Part shown: positions 8,017 to 16,424 of the stretch, piece after piece | Layout of the letters: every line of letters begins with the position of its first letter | Position numbering within the stretch: the first letter of the stretch is position 1 | Assembly: GCF_017874615.1 (NCBI RefSeq) | Contig: NZ_JAGIKV010000006.1 | Span: 124,001-188,000, forward strand | Length of the DNA stretch: 64,000 nt | Direction of reading: 5' to 3' | DNA from: Paenibacillus xylanexedens | GTDB taxonomy: Bacteria; Bacillota; Bacilli; Paenibacillales; Paenibacillaceae | Made by a program: the position numbers and the translations under genes | Notes under the pieces: model-generated | Seen by the model: the letters and a program-made list of their open reading frames with translations, nothing else | Database searches by the model: none | What the model was told of the DNA's origin: nothing

Positions 8017-8511
8017 TCATTCCTCGCACCAGTTCTTTAAAACCCATTCTTTAATTTGTTCAGCTACTCCCACTGCTGTAAGCTCTGTCGTATCAATTGT
8101 TTGCATTGGCGGGTCAAACGCAGTTTCCGAATTCTGGAGTAACCAATTGGCAAAGTTTTTGTGTTCTTCAACCAGGTTCTCGTTCCACCCACGGGCTCTT
8201 AAACGCGTCTCGCGAGTAACATCGTCACAGTGCAAATTCATATATAGAATTCGATCAAATCGATCTATGTAATCGGACGATGCAATGTTTTCCGGCACCA
8301 TCGTTCCGCATAAAACAGTCCCTCGTCCACTTAGCGATATGTTATACGCAATCCTCAACCAATTCTCTTTGGCAATCTGCCAATCCATGTTATCGATGAT
8401 ATCCATATCAAAGACGTCAAATTCGGGTAGCTGCTTCCGAACATGCGAAGAGATCGTTGTTTTTCCTGTTCCGCTTGCGCCTGTCACTACAAACAGCGGT
8501 AATTTTCTCAT
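8017..8511 (-). CDS. P-loop nucleotide kinase-like protein
   Basis: A 164-aa protein with a Walker A motif at residues 11-18 (GASGTGKT), a DMDIIDNMDW segment where a substrate aspartate would lie, and an RLRARGW lid-like stretch. Length and layout resemble small-molecule or nucleoside kinases and AAA_18/AAA_33-type proteins. AAAGGAG precedes the ATG. Substrate unknown. It sits with a methyltransferase, a Nudix hydrolase and an APH-type phosphotransferase, all on this strand with their own ribosome binding sites. Confidence 0.8.
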   Translation of the reverse strand: MRKLPLFVVTGASGTGKTTISSHVRKQLPEFDVFDMDIIDNMDWQIAKENWLRIAYNISLSGRGTVLCGTMVPENIASSDYIDRFDRILYMNLHCDDVTRETRLRARGWNENLVEEHKNFANWLLQNSETAFDPPMQTIDTTELTAVGVAEQIKEWVLKNWCEE

Positions 8512-8654
8512 AACTAGCTCCTTTAGTTAAAATAAAATTTGATCTATTACGTTCTCCATTGATCTGCTTTCAAGCCATAAATGATAGCGATATATAGGTA
8601 GCAGTATCCATTTGATATTTAAACATAGCCCACTCTCCGATTCATTTCATTTAA

Positions 8655-9401
8655 TCACCGTTTTCTTGCTTTAATCACAAAGGATACAGGTAACATCTTC
8701 GCTCTTTTAAGGAGACTATCGCTATTATTATGTAATTGCATGATATCCTCATCGGATTCTTCTATCATTTGTTCAATGACAAATCCCGCTTTCGCTAACG
8801 CATTGATATAGGTTGATAGTTGACGATCAGCCAAGGTTAATTCACCCTGACAAAAGTCAGGAGATACCGCATACCACGATTCATCAGAATATGGCTTATT
8901 GAAGACAAATCTATCATTTTCTTCAACGACACATCTATGAATTGGATGAGACCAGCTGAAAATAAAAATGCCATCTTTCTTTAAATAAGAAGCGATTCGG
9001 CTGAAAGTACCTTGAAGATCGGTTGTCCAACCTATGGCATAAATCGAATACACTGCGTCAAAATAATTAGTAGGAATACCACATTCCTCTTCCATGGGTG
9101 AACATATCAATGTTGCAGAAATGCCGTATGTCCTCAAGTGTTGTTGTGTCTTTTCTATCTGTTTCTGGGATATATCCATACCCCATAGCTCACCAGCTTT
9201 GCGGTCTCCATGATACTGCAAGGATTGACCATTTCCACAGCCCACCTCTAACATCTTTAATCCTGAGACATCACCAAAAAGTTGGTGTTTTTCTTCTGAG
9301 ATAAATGCTCCATAATGTGGAAGCACGATTGCTCTCAAAAAGTCATTCCCTTTTGTATCCCAATAAAAGCTGTTTGTTTCATAAACACTGTATTTGTTCA
9401 T
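8655..9401 (-). CDS. Class I SAM-dependent methyltransferase
   Basis: A 248-aa protein. Motif I is LEVGCGNGQ at residues 51-59, the acidic end of beta-2 is MDISQKQIEK, and motif IV region YFDAVYSIYAIGW is followed by FIFSWSHPIHRCV. This is the Methyltransf_11/UbiE-like fold. An SHPIHR segment also occurs in several uncharacterised Bacillota methyltransferases that act on small molecules. AAAAGGAG precedes the ATG. Substrate not identified. Confidence 0.88.
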   Translation of the reverse strand: MNKYSVYETNSFYWDTKGNDFLRAIVLPHYGAFISEEKHQLFGDVSGLKMLEVGCGNGQSLQYHGDRKAGELWGMDISQKQIEKTQQHLRTYGISATLICSPMEEECGIPTNYFDAVYSIYAIGWTTDLQGTFSRIASYLKKDGIFIFSWSHPIHRCVVEENDRFVFNKPYSDESWYAVSPDFCQGELTLADRQLSTYINALAKAGFVIEQMIEESDEDIMQLHNNSDSLLKRAKMLPVSFVIKARKR

Positions 9402-9511
9402 CTGATAGTCTCCTTTTTACACTACATTCAGAACATCACTTGTTACCTTCGTTGAAATATGTAATCTCATTGCCATTAAGTAAGCTTTTAAAGCCGTTCT
9501 TGTAGTAAGTT

Positions 9512-9937
9512 TTAAATATTATTCTTATCACTGAACTCAATGCAAAAAGGTTGCATCTCAGGTTTTAAGCAATACTCTATTCTTTCTCTGAAGTTTTTCC
9601 ATTCGACTTTTAAAATAGCTTCTTCAATTGGAAAGAAACCAGACTCTAAGCTCTCCGATGATGTGATTAATACTCCTCCTATTGGTTTGGCTAGAAATAA
9701 TGTGTTACATATTGAATTTTCGATATTTTGAAATATTCCACAGAATTTGATGATTTCAATGTCGATTCCGGACTCCTCTTTCGTTTCTCTGATCGCAGCT
9801 TGACTTAGGGATTCTCCTTCTTCTACTTGACCACCTGGCATTTCCCATCCTCTTCGTGGTCCTCTAATAAGTAATAATTCATTTTGTTCATTGATCACGA
9901 TTGCAGCGGCAGATAAGATATGTTTTGGAGGGCTCAT
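9512..9937 (-). CDS. Nudix hydrolase
   Basis: A 141-aa protein with a complete Nudix box: G36, E42, R50-E51, E54-E55 and G57 (GGQVEEGESLSQAAIRETKE, then ESG). Nudix enzymes hydrolyse nucleoside diphosphates linked to another group, using Mg2+ held by the box glutamates. GAAGGAG precedes the ATG. The substrate cannot be inferred; such stand-alone Nudix proteins are often nucleotide-pool cleaners. Confidence 0.92.
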   Translation of the reverse strand: MSPPKHILSAAAIVINEQNELLLIRGPRRGWEMPGGQVEEGESLSQAAIRETKEESGIDIEIIKFCGIFQNIENSICNTLFLAKPIGGVLITSSESLESGFFPIEEAILKVEWKNFRERIEYCLKPEMQPFCIEFSDKNNI

Positions 9938-9997
9938 TTATTCGACTCCTTCTAGAGAGATTGGATATACGTTTGAAGAACATGATCTATAGCCAGA

Positions 9998-10777
9998 CTA
10001 AAAGAAGTTATATATCCCGTCTTCAAAATAATTGTATTCTTCATCCGTTATTTTTGACTTTCCATACCCTTTATAAAATATTTCTCTATCTCTTTCATTG
10101 TCAAACGCATTATGTTTCGGTCTAATAGCTAATGCTACATCATATCTTGGGTCGCCATAAGCTGCTCCTGCCCAGTCAATAACTCCAACAATATTGCAAT
10201 CATTAACTAGCACATTATCAATAGTAAAATCTCCATGGATGAAAGTGTTCTCTATTGGTTTTGGTCTTCCTTCTTTCAACTGTTGAAGTAGTTCTGCTGA
10301 GCCGTCTACAGCAAAGTGAGTTAGATTATATTCTGCTTTATTAAGCATTGTATCTAACCAAGGATTGTCATTGTTCAATAATTCAACAGGACAAGAGCAT
10401 TCATGTATTTTCTTTAAAGAAAGCCCAAAGTTAAAAATCGCTTTTTCTTTACTTTGGAGGTCAGGCATCTTAGAGAGAAATTCTCTTAAACTTATTCCAT
10501 CAATATAATCCATCAGAAGCCATCTCGATGTGTCCTCAGTATGAAATGAATATACCTTTGGAACAGGGAGTCCCGTATGGTAAAGGTATTGGAGCACCTT
10601 ATATTCATCGGATAACCATTCATTATAAAGATCGTTTTCTGTCTTCTTAATGATGTACTTTTTATCGAGCGTATCCAGAATAGCCACAGTAGAAGTATGG
10701 CCTTGCTTAGGAAAAGTGATTTTCTGGACTTCCCCTATATGTTCTTTTATTTCAATTGGGAGATCTTGAATATTCAT
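9998..10777 (-). CDS. APH-family small-molecule phosphotransferase
   Basis: A 259-aa protein with the kinase-like fold of aminoglycoside/choline phosphotransferases. The catalytic loop is HGDFTIDN at residues 181-188 (D183 catalytic, N188 metal ligand) and the metal-binding IDWAGAAYGDPRYD is at 200-213. The N-lobe carries lysines in YIIKKTEND. It is closest in layout to aminoglycoside 3'-phosphotransferase-like proteins, but assigning resistance is not justified by sequence alone. GAAAGGAC precedes the ATG. Confidence 0.85.
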   Translation of the reverse strand: MNIQDLPIEIKEHIGEVQKITFPKQGHTSTVAILDTLDKKYIIKKTENDLYNEWLSDEYKVLQYLYHTGLPVPKVYSFHTEDTSRWLLMDYIDGISLREFLSKMPDLQSKEKAIFNFGLSLKKIHECSCPVELLNNDNPWLDTMLNKAEYNLTHFAVDGSAELLQQLKEGRPKPIENTFIHGDFTIDNVLVNDCNIVGVIDWAGAAYGDPRYDVALAIRPKHNAFDNERDREIFYKGYGKSKITDEEYNYFEDGIYNFF

Positions 10778-10934
10778 AGTTTTGTCCTTTCTACAATTTC
10801 ATGCCCTTTCTCTTTCAGATAAAGTCAATAAACAATTCCACATTTTGAGTCATTTACCTTAATTGTTTCTATAATAACCCATGCTGCAATATTTGCGAAG
10901 TGAATTTAAAAGCGCATACAATTCACTCCAAATC

Positions 10935-10962
10935 AAAAAGAACCCTCCCGCAGGAGCGTTCT
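10935..10962 (-). terminator. Intrinsic terminator
   Basis: AGAACGCTCC / GGAGGGTTCT hairpin with a 4-nt loop and one mismatch, followed by TTTTTGATTT on the reverse strand, just after the small acidic ORF. Confidence 0.75.
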
Positions 10963-10977
10963 CTGTGAATGATCAGC

Positions 10978-11187
10978 CTACGCGTACATTAGATCCATAA
11001 ACCCGCGAGTTACTTCTCCGCCTTCGGCTGGTTCGGGCTGGTCTGCCTGTGCGTGTTCTGTCATGCAAGCCTTCACTGCTTCCTCTGTTGTACAACGATT
11101 CGCATCGTCACATGTGTAGCATAATTGAAGCATATATCTGGTTAATTCATCCGCCTGCGTGAATTGAGTTTGACCGTTGGTTCTCAT
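10978..11187 (-). CDS. Small acidic cysteine-containing protein, unknown
   Basis: A 69-aa protein if started at the ATG at 11187 (MRTNGQTQFTQADELTRYML), which is favoured because AAGGAG lies 8 nt upstream; ATG 11193 and GTG 11196 are too close to it. It is acidic, with cysteines in LCYTCDDANRCT and VKACMTEHA that could bind metal or form disulfides. It is followed directly by a terminator, so it seems a single-gene unit. No family recognised. Confidence 0.65.
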   Translation of the reverse strand: MRTNGQTQFTQADELTRYMLQLCYTCDDANRCTTEEAVKACMTEHAQADQPEPAEGGEVTRGFMDLMYA

Positions 11188-11264
11188 CTTCATCACTCCT
11201 TCTCTTGTTGAGTTAAATATATCACCTTCTAGTGGATTTATTTGTGATTTATTTCACAAACTAA

Positions 11265-11300
11265 GCGAAAAAAGAAAAGGAACCCTTAAGCTCCTCTCCT
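11265..11300 (-). terminator. Intrinsic terminator after the BNR-repeat lipoprotein
   Basis: AGGAGCTT / GGTTCCT hairpin with G-U pairs, followed by TTTCTTTTTTC on the reverse strand. Confidence 0.6.
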
Positions 11301-11335
11301 TTCTCCTATCTATTCACAACGATAAAACTCTACGT

Positions 11336-12613
11336 TTATAGTACTTTCCAATGTACACCGCCATCTACCGTTTGCAATAACAACGATCTTTTCGCATCTG
11401 TATTTTCAACCAGTATCCAGCCAAGCTTGGAGGTAACCATCTGTATCTTCACAATCTCCGGATAGTCTTCCAAAATTTTCTCCAGTACACTGCTTGCAGG
11501 AAGAGCGCTCCACGTTTTGCCCGCATCCTTGGTGTGGTAGGTTATGCCCTTTTGCATCGCCCAACCTTCTGATGCGTTCAGAAATACCGGTGAAAGGTTA
11601 CGATTCGCACCCGTTTGTTTATTCAAAGTGAAATTGGACAGCTTCCAACTCTTTCCACCATCGGTGGTGAAAAAACCATTAAATGTCGTGCTCTCCCCTT
11701 GAGAACAGGACACTGACATCCAGGCTGATTGCGCTTCACGTCCAAAAAATTGTGGTGAACTAACACTGAAATTACCACACCCGTTGAATTTGTTTCGATC
11801 AAAGAAGGATGGTCCAGTATTCCAGTTCTCTCCGCCGTCTGATGTTACATACAACTTCGGTGTGCCGAACTCCAGCGCTGTTAAGAAACCATGTTTTGGA
11901 TCCGAGAAAGTCATCCCCGTGGTGTATCCACGTTTGGAAATCTCTTCTGCTTCCTGTTTGCCATCTTCATCACTGGATGACATCCGATTCCAGGTAATTC
12001 CACCGTCCTCGGTGAAGTAAAGTTTCTTGTCCTGTTTACCAATAGCGGTATCCACCGTGGTGAGAATCCAGCCTTTTTCAGGAGATACAAATGAGATCGC
12101 AGTCACTTTATCCGTCTTGGACAGAGAAGACAGACTCCAAGTTACGCCTCCATTGTTGGTGCGAAGCACCATGGTATCTGTTCCACCCATACCTTCACGA
12201 ACAATCCAACCATGTGCACGATCTACAAAATAAATGCTTTGTCCATATTTAGGGTTAGCCGGAAACTGTACATTTTCCGAAGGTGAAATATTGGTCCAGG
12301 TCTTTCCCTGATCCTGAGTGTAGTACAGGCGCAGCGCATTCCGCGTCACACCCCACGCCAATCCTCCGTTGTCATTGAGCAACTGAAAATCGGTCAAACG
12401 GGTCTGTATTTGGTACTTGGCGTTATCCGCAGATTCTGTACTGTTGACAGGGGGAACGACGGTTAATGTCTGCCCTGTATTCCCGGCATCCTCCTGCTGC
12501 TGCGGAGGTTCTGCTTCCGGAGGTTGATCTGAGTCGGTGCATGCAGCCAATACAGCTGCTATACCTAGAGACAGCAATGCTGTCTGCGCCATTTTAATCC
12601 ATTGCGAACGCAA
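11336..12613 (-). CDS. Lipoprotein with BNR/Ycf48-like beta-propeller repeats
   Basis: A 425-aa protein starting at a TTG at 12613 with AGAGGTGG upstream. The N-terminus is a lipoprotein signal peptide ending in the lipobox LAAC (Cys about residue 25), followed by a Pro/Glu/Gln-rich linker. At least seven BNR-like motifs follow (TQDQGKTWTNI, TNNGGVTWSL, TEDGGITWNRM, TSDGGENWNTG, TTDGGKSWKLS, TKDAGKTWSAL, TVDGGVHWKVL), giving a seven-bladed propeller similar to Ycf48/HCF136-like proteins. It should be lipid-anchored on the outer face of the membrane. The propeller is a ligand- or protein-binding scaffold; the sialidase Asp-box similarity does not imply sialidase activity. Confidence 0.85.
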   Translation of the reverse strand: MRSQWIKMAQTALLSLGIAAVLAACTDSDQPPEAEPPQQQEDAGNTGQTLTVVPPVNSTESADNAKYQIQTRLTDFQLLNDNGGLAWGVTRNALRLYYTQDQGKTWTNISPSENVQFPANPKYGQSIYFVDRAHGWIVREGMGGTDTMVLRTNNGGVTWSLSSLSKTDKVTAISFVSPEKGWILTTVDTAIGKQDKKLYFTEDGGITWNRMSSSDEDGKQEAEEISKRGYTTGMTFSDPKHGFLTALEFGTPKLYVTSDGGENWNTGPSFFDRNKFNGCGNFSVSSPQFFGREAQSAWMSVSCSQGESTTFNGFFTTDGGKSWKLSNFTLNKQTGANRNLSPVFLNASEGWAMQKGITYHTKDAGKTWSALPASSVLEKILEDYPEIVKIQMVTSKLGWILVENTDAKRSLLLQTVDGGVHWKVL

Positions 12614-12912
12614 GTGGGTTCCACCTCTCTCACCCAATATACAGGCGCGCATGCCTGTCCTATGGCGTTTTTATTTACGATTCATCAGAATCCACTGCTC
12701 CTATTCTACCACAAACCTTATGTAAAAGGCTCATTGGCTACGTATGGGCTGGCCACTCCCTTTTTCCAGTTACCATTAATTTCATCCTAAACTGTTTTTC
12801 GACGGAATAATTGGTAAAAAGACATGAAATGTGAACTATTTTATAGACAACACTCGCTTTATATTCTTCAATCCCTTAATATGGATGGGAGTATAACCCC
12901 AAGGGAGTGGAT
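12614..12912. other. Divergent intergenic region, lipoprotein gene / ldh
   Basis: About 300 bp holding the promoters of two divergent genes. An AT-rich stretch lies near 12820-12880. A single half-site-like ATGTGAA at about 12828 is not paired with TTCAC, so I do not call a Rex operator. Confidence 0.5.
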
Positions 12913-13848
12913 ATGAACATGACAAACAGTGTAGCATTGAAACCAAGTCGTGTCGTGATTGTAGGCATGGGTGCGGTGGGAACAACAACGGGATACACGC
13001 TAATGTTGAGGCAGCGTTCGTCCGAGTTGGTATTTGTGGATGTGAATCATGATAAAGCAACCGGCGAAATGCTGGATATGAACCACGGTCTTCCGTTTAC
13101 GGGTGGCGTGAAAGTATGGGCTGGCGATTACTCCGACTGCAAAGATGCAGATATCATTATTATTACAGCCGGCGCTTCCCAGAAACCAGGCGAGACCCGG
13201 ATTGATCTGCTGAAGAAAAATGCAAGCATTTTCAAAGATATTATTGAGCGTATTACTGAAGTGAACTCTCATGGTATTTTGCTGATTGCAACCAATCCTG
13301 TAGATATTCTGTCCTATACTTCGTGGAAACAAAGCGGATGGCCTGCTTCCCGTGTCATCGGTTCAGGCACATTGCTCGATAGCGCACGTTTCCGTTACCT
13401 GATTGGTAAGAACAAAGGAATCGACCCACGTAGTATTCACGCCCACATTATTGGTGAGCATGGTGATTCCGAAGTACCGGTATGGAGCCTGGCTAACGTT
13501 GCAGGAACAGATCTGGAACTGGATGAAGAAACACAACAGGATATCTTCGACCGCACCAAAAATGCAGCGTATGAGATTATTAATGCCAAAGGCGCGACTT
13601 CCTATGCAATCGCTCTTGCTCTGGACCGCATTGTAGCTGCAATTCTGGGCAACGAAGGCTCCGTTCTGAACGTATCCACGTTCCTCGAAGATTACAATGG
13701 CGTATCGGATGTCTATCTGGGCGTTCCATGTGTTGTCGATCGCAACGGTGTGCGCGAAATTCTGCCTCTTCCGCTGAATGAAACCGAGAAAGTAGCTTTC
13801 CAGGCTTCTGCTAACAAATTAAAAGAACAGATTGCTGGATTGGAATAA
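12913..13848 (+). CDS. ldh: L-lactate dehydrogenase
   Basis: A protein of about 311 aa. NAD-binding VVIVGMGAVGTTTGYTL, substrate-arginine loop region SQKPGETRIDLLKKN, VATNPVD-type segment LIATNPVDILSYTSW, and active-site histidine in HIIGEHGDSEVPVWS are all present; the glutamine at the start of the SQKPGETR loop supports lactate rather than malate. It reduces pyruvate to L-lactate with NADH during fermentation. AAGGGAG is 5 nt before ATG 12913 and 11 nt before ATG 12919; the latter (MTNSVALKPS) is an equally possible start. The gene is a single transcription unit with a terminator downstream. Confidence 0.95.
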   Translation: MNMTNSVALKPSRVVIVGMGAVGTTTGYTLMLRQRSSELVFVDVNHDKATGEMLDMNHGLPFTGGVKVWAGDYSDCKDADIIIITAGASQKPGETRIDLLKKNASIFKDIIERITEVNSHGILLIATNPVDILSYTSWKQSGWPASRVIGSGTLLDSARFRYLIGKNKGIDPRSIHAHIIGEHGDSEVPVWSLANVAGTDLELDEETQQDIFDRTKNAAYEIINAKGATSYAIALALDRIVAAILGNEGSVLNVSTFLEDYNGVSDVYLGVPCVVDRNGVREILPLPLNETEKVAFQASANKLKEQIAGLE

Positions 13849-13921
13849 TCTAGCCACGCAGTCATTCATGTCGTGAACGATTTAGGATGTTAAACGTTGT
13901 GAATTAAGATATCAGTGCCAG

Positions 13922-13979
13922 CCAAAAGGACCATTTGTTTCTTCCAGAGAGAAGAAGCGAATGGTTCTTTGGTTTGACT
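13922..13979 (+). terminator. Hairpin terminator after ldh
   Basis: CCAAAAGGACCATT pairs with AATGGTTCTTTGG across an internal TTCTTC/GAAGAAG stem; a T-rich stretch (TTTGACTT) follows. Confidence 0.6.
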
Positions 13980-14012
13980 TCTATTTATATAACTATTTAG
14001 ATACCAGATATT

Positions 14013-14040
14013 AGTTTACATAATATTAATTATGTCATAA
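14013..14040 (+). other. dif-like Xer recombination site 1
   Basis: Arm AGTTTACATAA (14013-14023), 6-bp spacer TATTAA, arm TTATGTCATAA (14030-14040). The first arm equals, in reverse complement, the XerD-binding half of the B. subtilis dif site (TTATGTAAACT). The inner six bases of the two arms are inverted repeats (ACATAA / TTATGT), as Xer core sites require. It lies 80 bp past the 3' end of a tyrosine recombinase gene. Function is inferred. Confidence 0.6.
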
Positions 14041-14062
14041 ATTCTACCTTCAAATCAATACC

Positions 14063-14097
14063 AAAAAAGCCTGTCACTTGGACAGACTCCTTTTTGG
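14063..14097 (-). terminator. Terminator after the tyrosine recombinase, possibly bidirectional
   Basis: AGTCTGTC / GACAGGCT stem around CAAGT, followed by TTTTTTGG on the reverse strand; the forward strand also ends in TTTTT. Confidence 0.75.
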
Positions 14098-14119
14098 ATT
14101 AAATATTGGCTTTTCACTT

Positions 14120-15040
14120 CTAATATGACGGAAGTTTAACGTCCAGCAGAGCCATAGCCTCTTCTTTCTCCCGGCTGGTTACGTGAGTGTACACGGTTGT
14201 TGTTTGAATCGACGCGTGACCAAGCAGTTCCTGAACCGTACGCAAGTCGGCTCCACGCCGTAACATCATGGTCGCGAAAGAGTGACGCAGCTTATGACTG
14301 GAGTAGTTTTGACGTTGATTCGCTGGTGATTCCTGCTGGAAACGTTCAAAGGTTTCTGTAGATATGAGCTGGATGCTGCGAATCGATAGTCTCTTCCCTT
14401 TCTGGGAGACAAATAACGCCTCCTCTTTTGGCCGCCAAGGATCGAGACGCTCAGCCATCGCTTGAGATAATACTTTTGCCACAGTCTCCGGTACAGGAAG
14501 CGAGCGCCATTTACGGCCTTTACCAAATACATCCAATGTACGCCGCTCCGCATTATAGTCTTTGCAATCCAACGCATGTACTTCTCCAACCCGTAATCCC
14601 ATATATCCCATCAGTAGAAAAACAGCCAGATTACGTGTGCGATACTTGCCTTCTACCGACTCCAGGAAACGTGTCAGCCCACTTTCATCAAGGAAAACGG
14701 GCGCACGGTTTTTCTCGGTTTTGGATTTTTTGATCCCAAACGCCGGATTATTCGTTAACAATTCGAGTTCAATGAGGGACTTGTAAAAACAGTTCACCGC
14801 CGCATGTTTGCGATTTCTCGTGGCATCACTAACCCCACGCTCCCGCGCGCGGGACAGAAAAGACAACACATGCAGCTTTTTGACCTGCTCCAGTGACTTC
14901 CCTTGAATGGAGACCAGGAATTCCACCACGTCACCGGTGTATGATTTTACCGTATGGCCTGTATATCCAGCATCCTTCATCCATATGTGAAAAGCTTCAA
15001 GCTCGTCCGCATATTGCTCCTGAATCTCCTCGGTCATCAT
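14120..15040 (-). CDS. XerC/D-type tyrosine recombinase
   Basis: A 306-aa protein with an N-terminal SAM-like core-binding domain (about residues 8-92) and a catalytic domain with the full set: R150 (GLRVGEV), K174 (FGKGRK), H249 and R252 (HKLRHSFA), H275 (LLGHAS), Y284 nucleophile (TTVYTHV). Length is that of Xer recombinases, without the arm-binding domain of phage integrases. GAGGTGACG precedes the paired ATG starts. A dif-like site lies 80 bp beyond the stop codon. It is probably not the housekeeping XerC or XerD, which normally sit with codV/topA or ripX contexts not seen here. Confidence 0.92.
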   Translation of the reverse strand: MMTEEIQEQYADELEAFHIWMKDAGYTGHTVKSYTGDVVEFLVSIQGKSLEQVKKLHVLSFLSRARERGVSDATRNRKHAAVNCFYKSLIELELLTNNPAFGIKKSKTEKNRAPVFLDESGLTRFLESVEGKYRTRNLAVFLLMGYMGLRVGEVHALDCKDYNAERRTLDVFGKGRKWRSLPVPETVAKVLSQAMAERLDPWRPKEEALFVSQKGKRLSIRSIQLISTETFERFQQESPANQRQNYSSHKLRHSFATMMLRRGADLRTVQELLGHASIQTTTVYTHVTSREKEEAMALLDVKLPSY

Positions 15041-15067
15041 CTGTCTACGTCACCTCAATTCGGTCTT

Positions 15068-15079
15068 TATAAGTTGAAC
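15068..15079 (+). repeat. 12-bp match to the terminal repeat of the 30.5-kb MITE-like element
   Basis: TATAAGTTGAAC is identical to the outer 12 bases of the terminal inverted repeat at 30468. No second end is nearby, so it is either a solo end or chance. Confidence 0.35.
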
Positions 15080-15086
15080 AGTGCTC

Positions 15087-16166
15087 CTATGCTTCATCCA
15101 CAATGACAACGTCAATCAGCGGGATGATCGCTTCGGGCTTGCCCTGACTACGGGTAAGTACAAACGATGGCAATGGATTCTCGTGCAGCCCATTCACGGA
15201 TTCACAGATCTGAGTATAAAGATCCATATGCAACGTCTCGCCTTCGCCCGCCACATCAATAACAGGCCAATCGTTCTGCACACAGGCAGGCCAGTAAGCT
15301 AGCTCATTCGCAGGTACGATACTTAATTGTTGAATGGACGGATCAATACGGTAAATCCCTTGCCGTTCAGGTTCATCGCCCAGCTTGTCCAAGGCAAGCA
15401 TTCGAGCAGACTGCTCATCTGGTGCAGAATAGAGTGAATAACACCACGGAGTCACGCCCCAGGCAATCGCCATCAGCCCCTCTTCCAGCAAAGTATTCGA
15501 CAGATCCCCTTCCGCAAATTGTTCAATAAGATTATGGTTACCCGGTCCGATCAGTTCCTCTACACGTTCAGCGAGTCGAGGCAGGTCAGCGAGAATGAAT
15601 CCCCCTCTGCCATAGGAGTCAAACACATGATGGTTTCTGCTCCACACAGCTTGAGATGGTGAACTCAACGACGCTGCTTCTGCCGGGAAAAGCGATATAT
15701 ATACGGTAATCACCTGCGCATACTTAACCATTGCAAGTTGTTCAGGTTCGAGCGCGTCTTCAGCAATACGAGGTGTTTTCATATGCAGGGAGATTCGAAG
15801 TTCGTATTCCCCCTCTGTAAATGCTGCCCAACCAAGATTAACAGACTGTTCAACGCCTTCAATAGAAGCAATGGAGATCGAGCTATCCGGTTTCAGGTTA
15901 ACAGCATACTGCACGTATGCTAGCTCTTGACCATAGATGATATTAGCATCCTGACGATTGACCGGTGAGTCCAACTGTTGTGAAATGACAGATACTTTAC
16001 GTCCATCCTTCAGAAGGCGCTGCGGATCAATATCCAACTGTAAGGTTTGTGAATCCTCTAATTGTGAAACAATTAATTGCGCCTCTGCAAGTACGGATGA
16101 GTCAGCTAGTGCAAATCCAAAAGCTGCATTTTGATGATCTGAATTCGTATGTAATGGTGTGTTCAT
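15087..16166 (-). CDS. Conserved-looking protein of unknown function
   Basis: A 359-aa acidic, soluble protein with no signal peptide or membrane helix, starting MNTPLHTNSDHQNAAFGFA after a strong GAGAGGGGATG context. It has an N-terminal beta-rich region (residues about 10-160), a WSRNHHVFDSYGRGGFILAD segment, and a C-terminal mixed alpha/beta region with AYWPACVQNDWPVIDV. I do not recognise a family. It starts 260 bp from the APC permease and ends 46 bp from the recombinase start, on the same strand. Codon use looks like that of its neighbours. Confidence 0.75.
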   Translation of the reverse strand: MNTPLHTNSDHQNAAFGFALADSSVLAEAQLIVSQLEDSQTLQLDIDPQRLLKDGRKVSVISQQLDSPVNRQDANIIYGQELAYVQYAVNLKPDSSISIASIEGVEQSVNLGWAAFTEGEYELRISLHMKTPRIAEDALEPEQLAMVKYAQVITVYISLFPAEAASLSSPSQAVWSRNHHVFDSYGRGGFILADLPRLAERVEELIGPGNHNLIEQFAEGDLSNTLLEEGLMAIAWGVTPWCYSLYSAPDEQSARMLALDKLGDEPERQGIYRIDPSIQQLSIVPANELAYWPACVQNDWPVIDVAGEGETLHMDLYTQICESVNGLHENPLPSFVLTRSQGKPEAIIPLIDVVIVDEA

Positions 16167-16335
16167 GATACATCCCCTCTCTTATGTCTGATGGCATATC
16201 ACATCCCCAAATATATTTCATATTTGGATTAGCCGCAACCCCGACCCCGTGATTAAGTTCTTCATGCCCCTTATTACTTACCCATATATGAAGAAAATTC
16301 CAACCTTCTTCTGCTGTTATCACCCTTTATCTTTT

Positions 16336-16395
16336 TATAAGAAAATTCCCCATCCCGCTTCGCCAAGGCGACACGAAATGAGGAAAATTGAAGAT
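16336..16395 (-). terminator. Long hairpin after the APC permease
   Basis: A long imperfect stem on the reverse strand (AATTTTCC ... GGAATTTT outer, TCGCC/GGCGA inner) is followed by CTTATAAAAAG. It lies 30-90 bases past the permease stop. Confidence 0.6.
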
Positions 16396-16424
16396 GTTCA
16401 CGGTTGAAGTTGTTCTTAGCTTGT

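Noticed and set aside
12718..12731. CTTATGTAAAAGG resembling a Xer arm
   Set aside because: Short palindrome without spacer and second arm.
12820..12850. Possible Rex operator upstream of ldh
   Set aside because: Only one half-site-like TGTGAA is visible and no inverted partner within the expected spacing.
16102..16323. 73-codon reverse frame upstream of the 359-aa gene
   Set aside because: Overlaps the gene start in another frame, no support.
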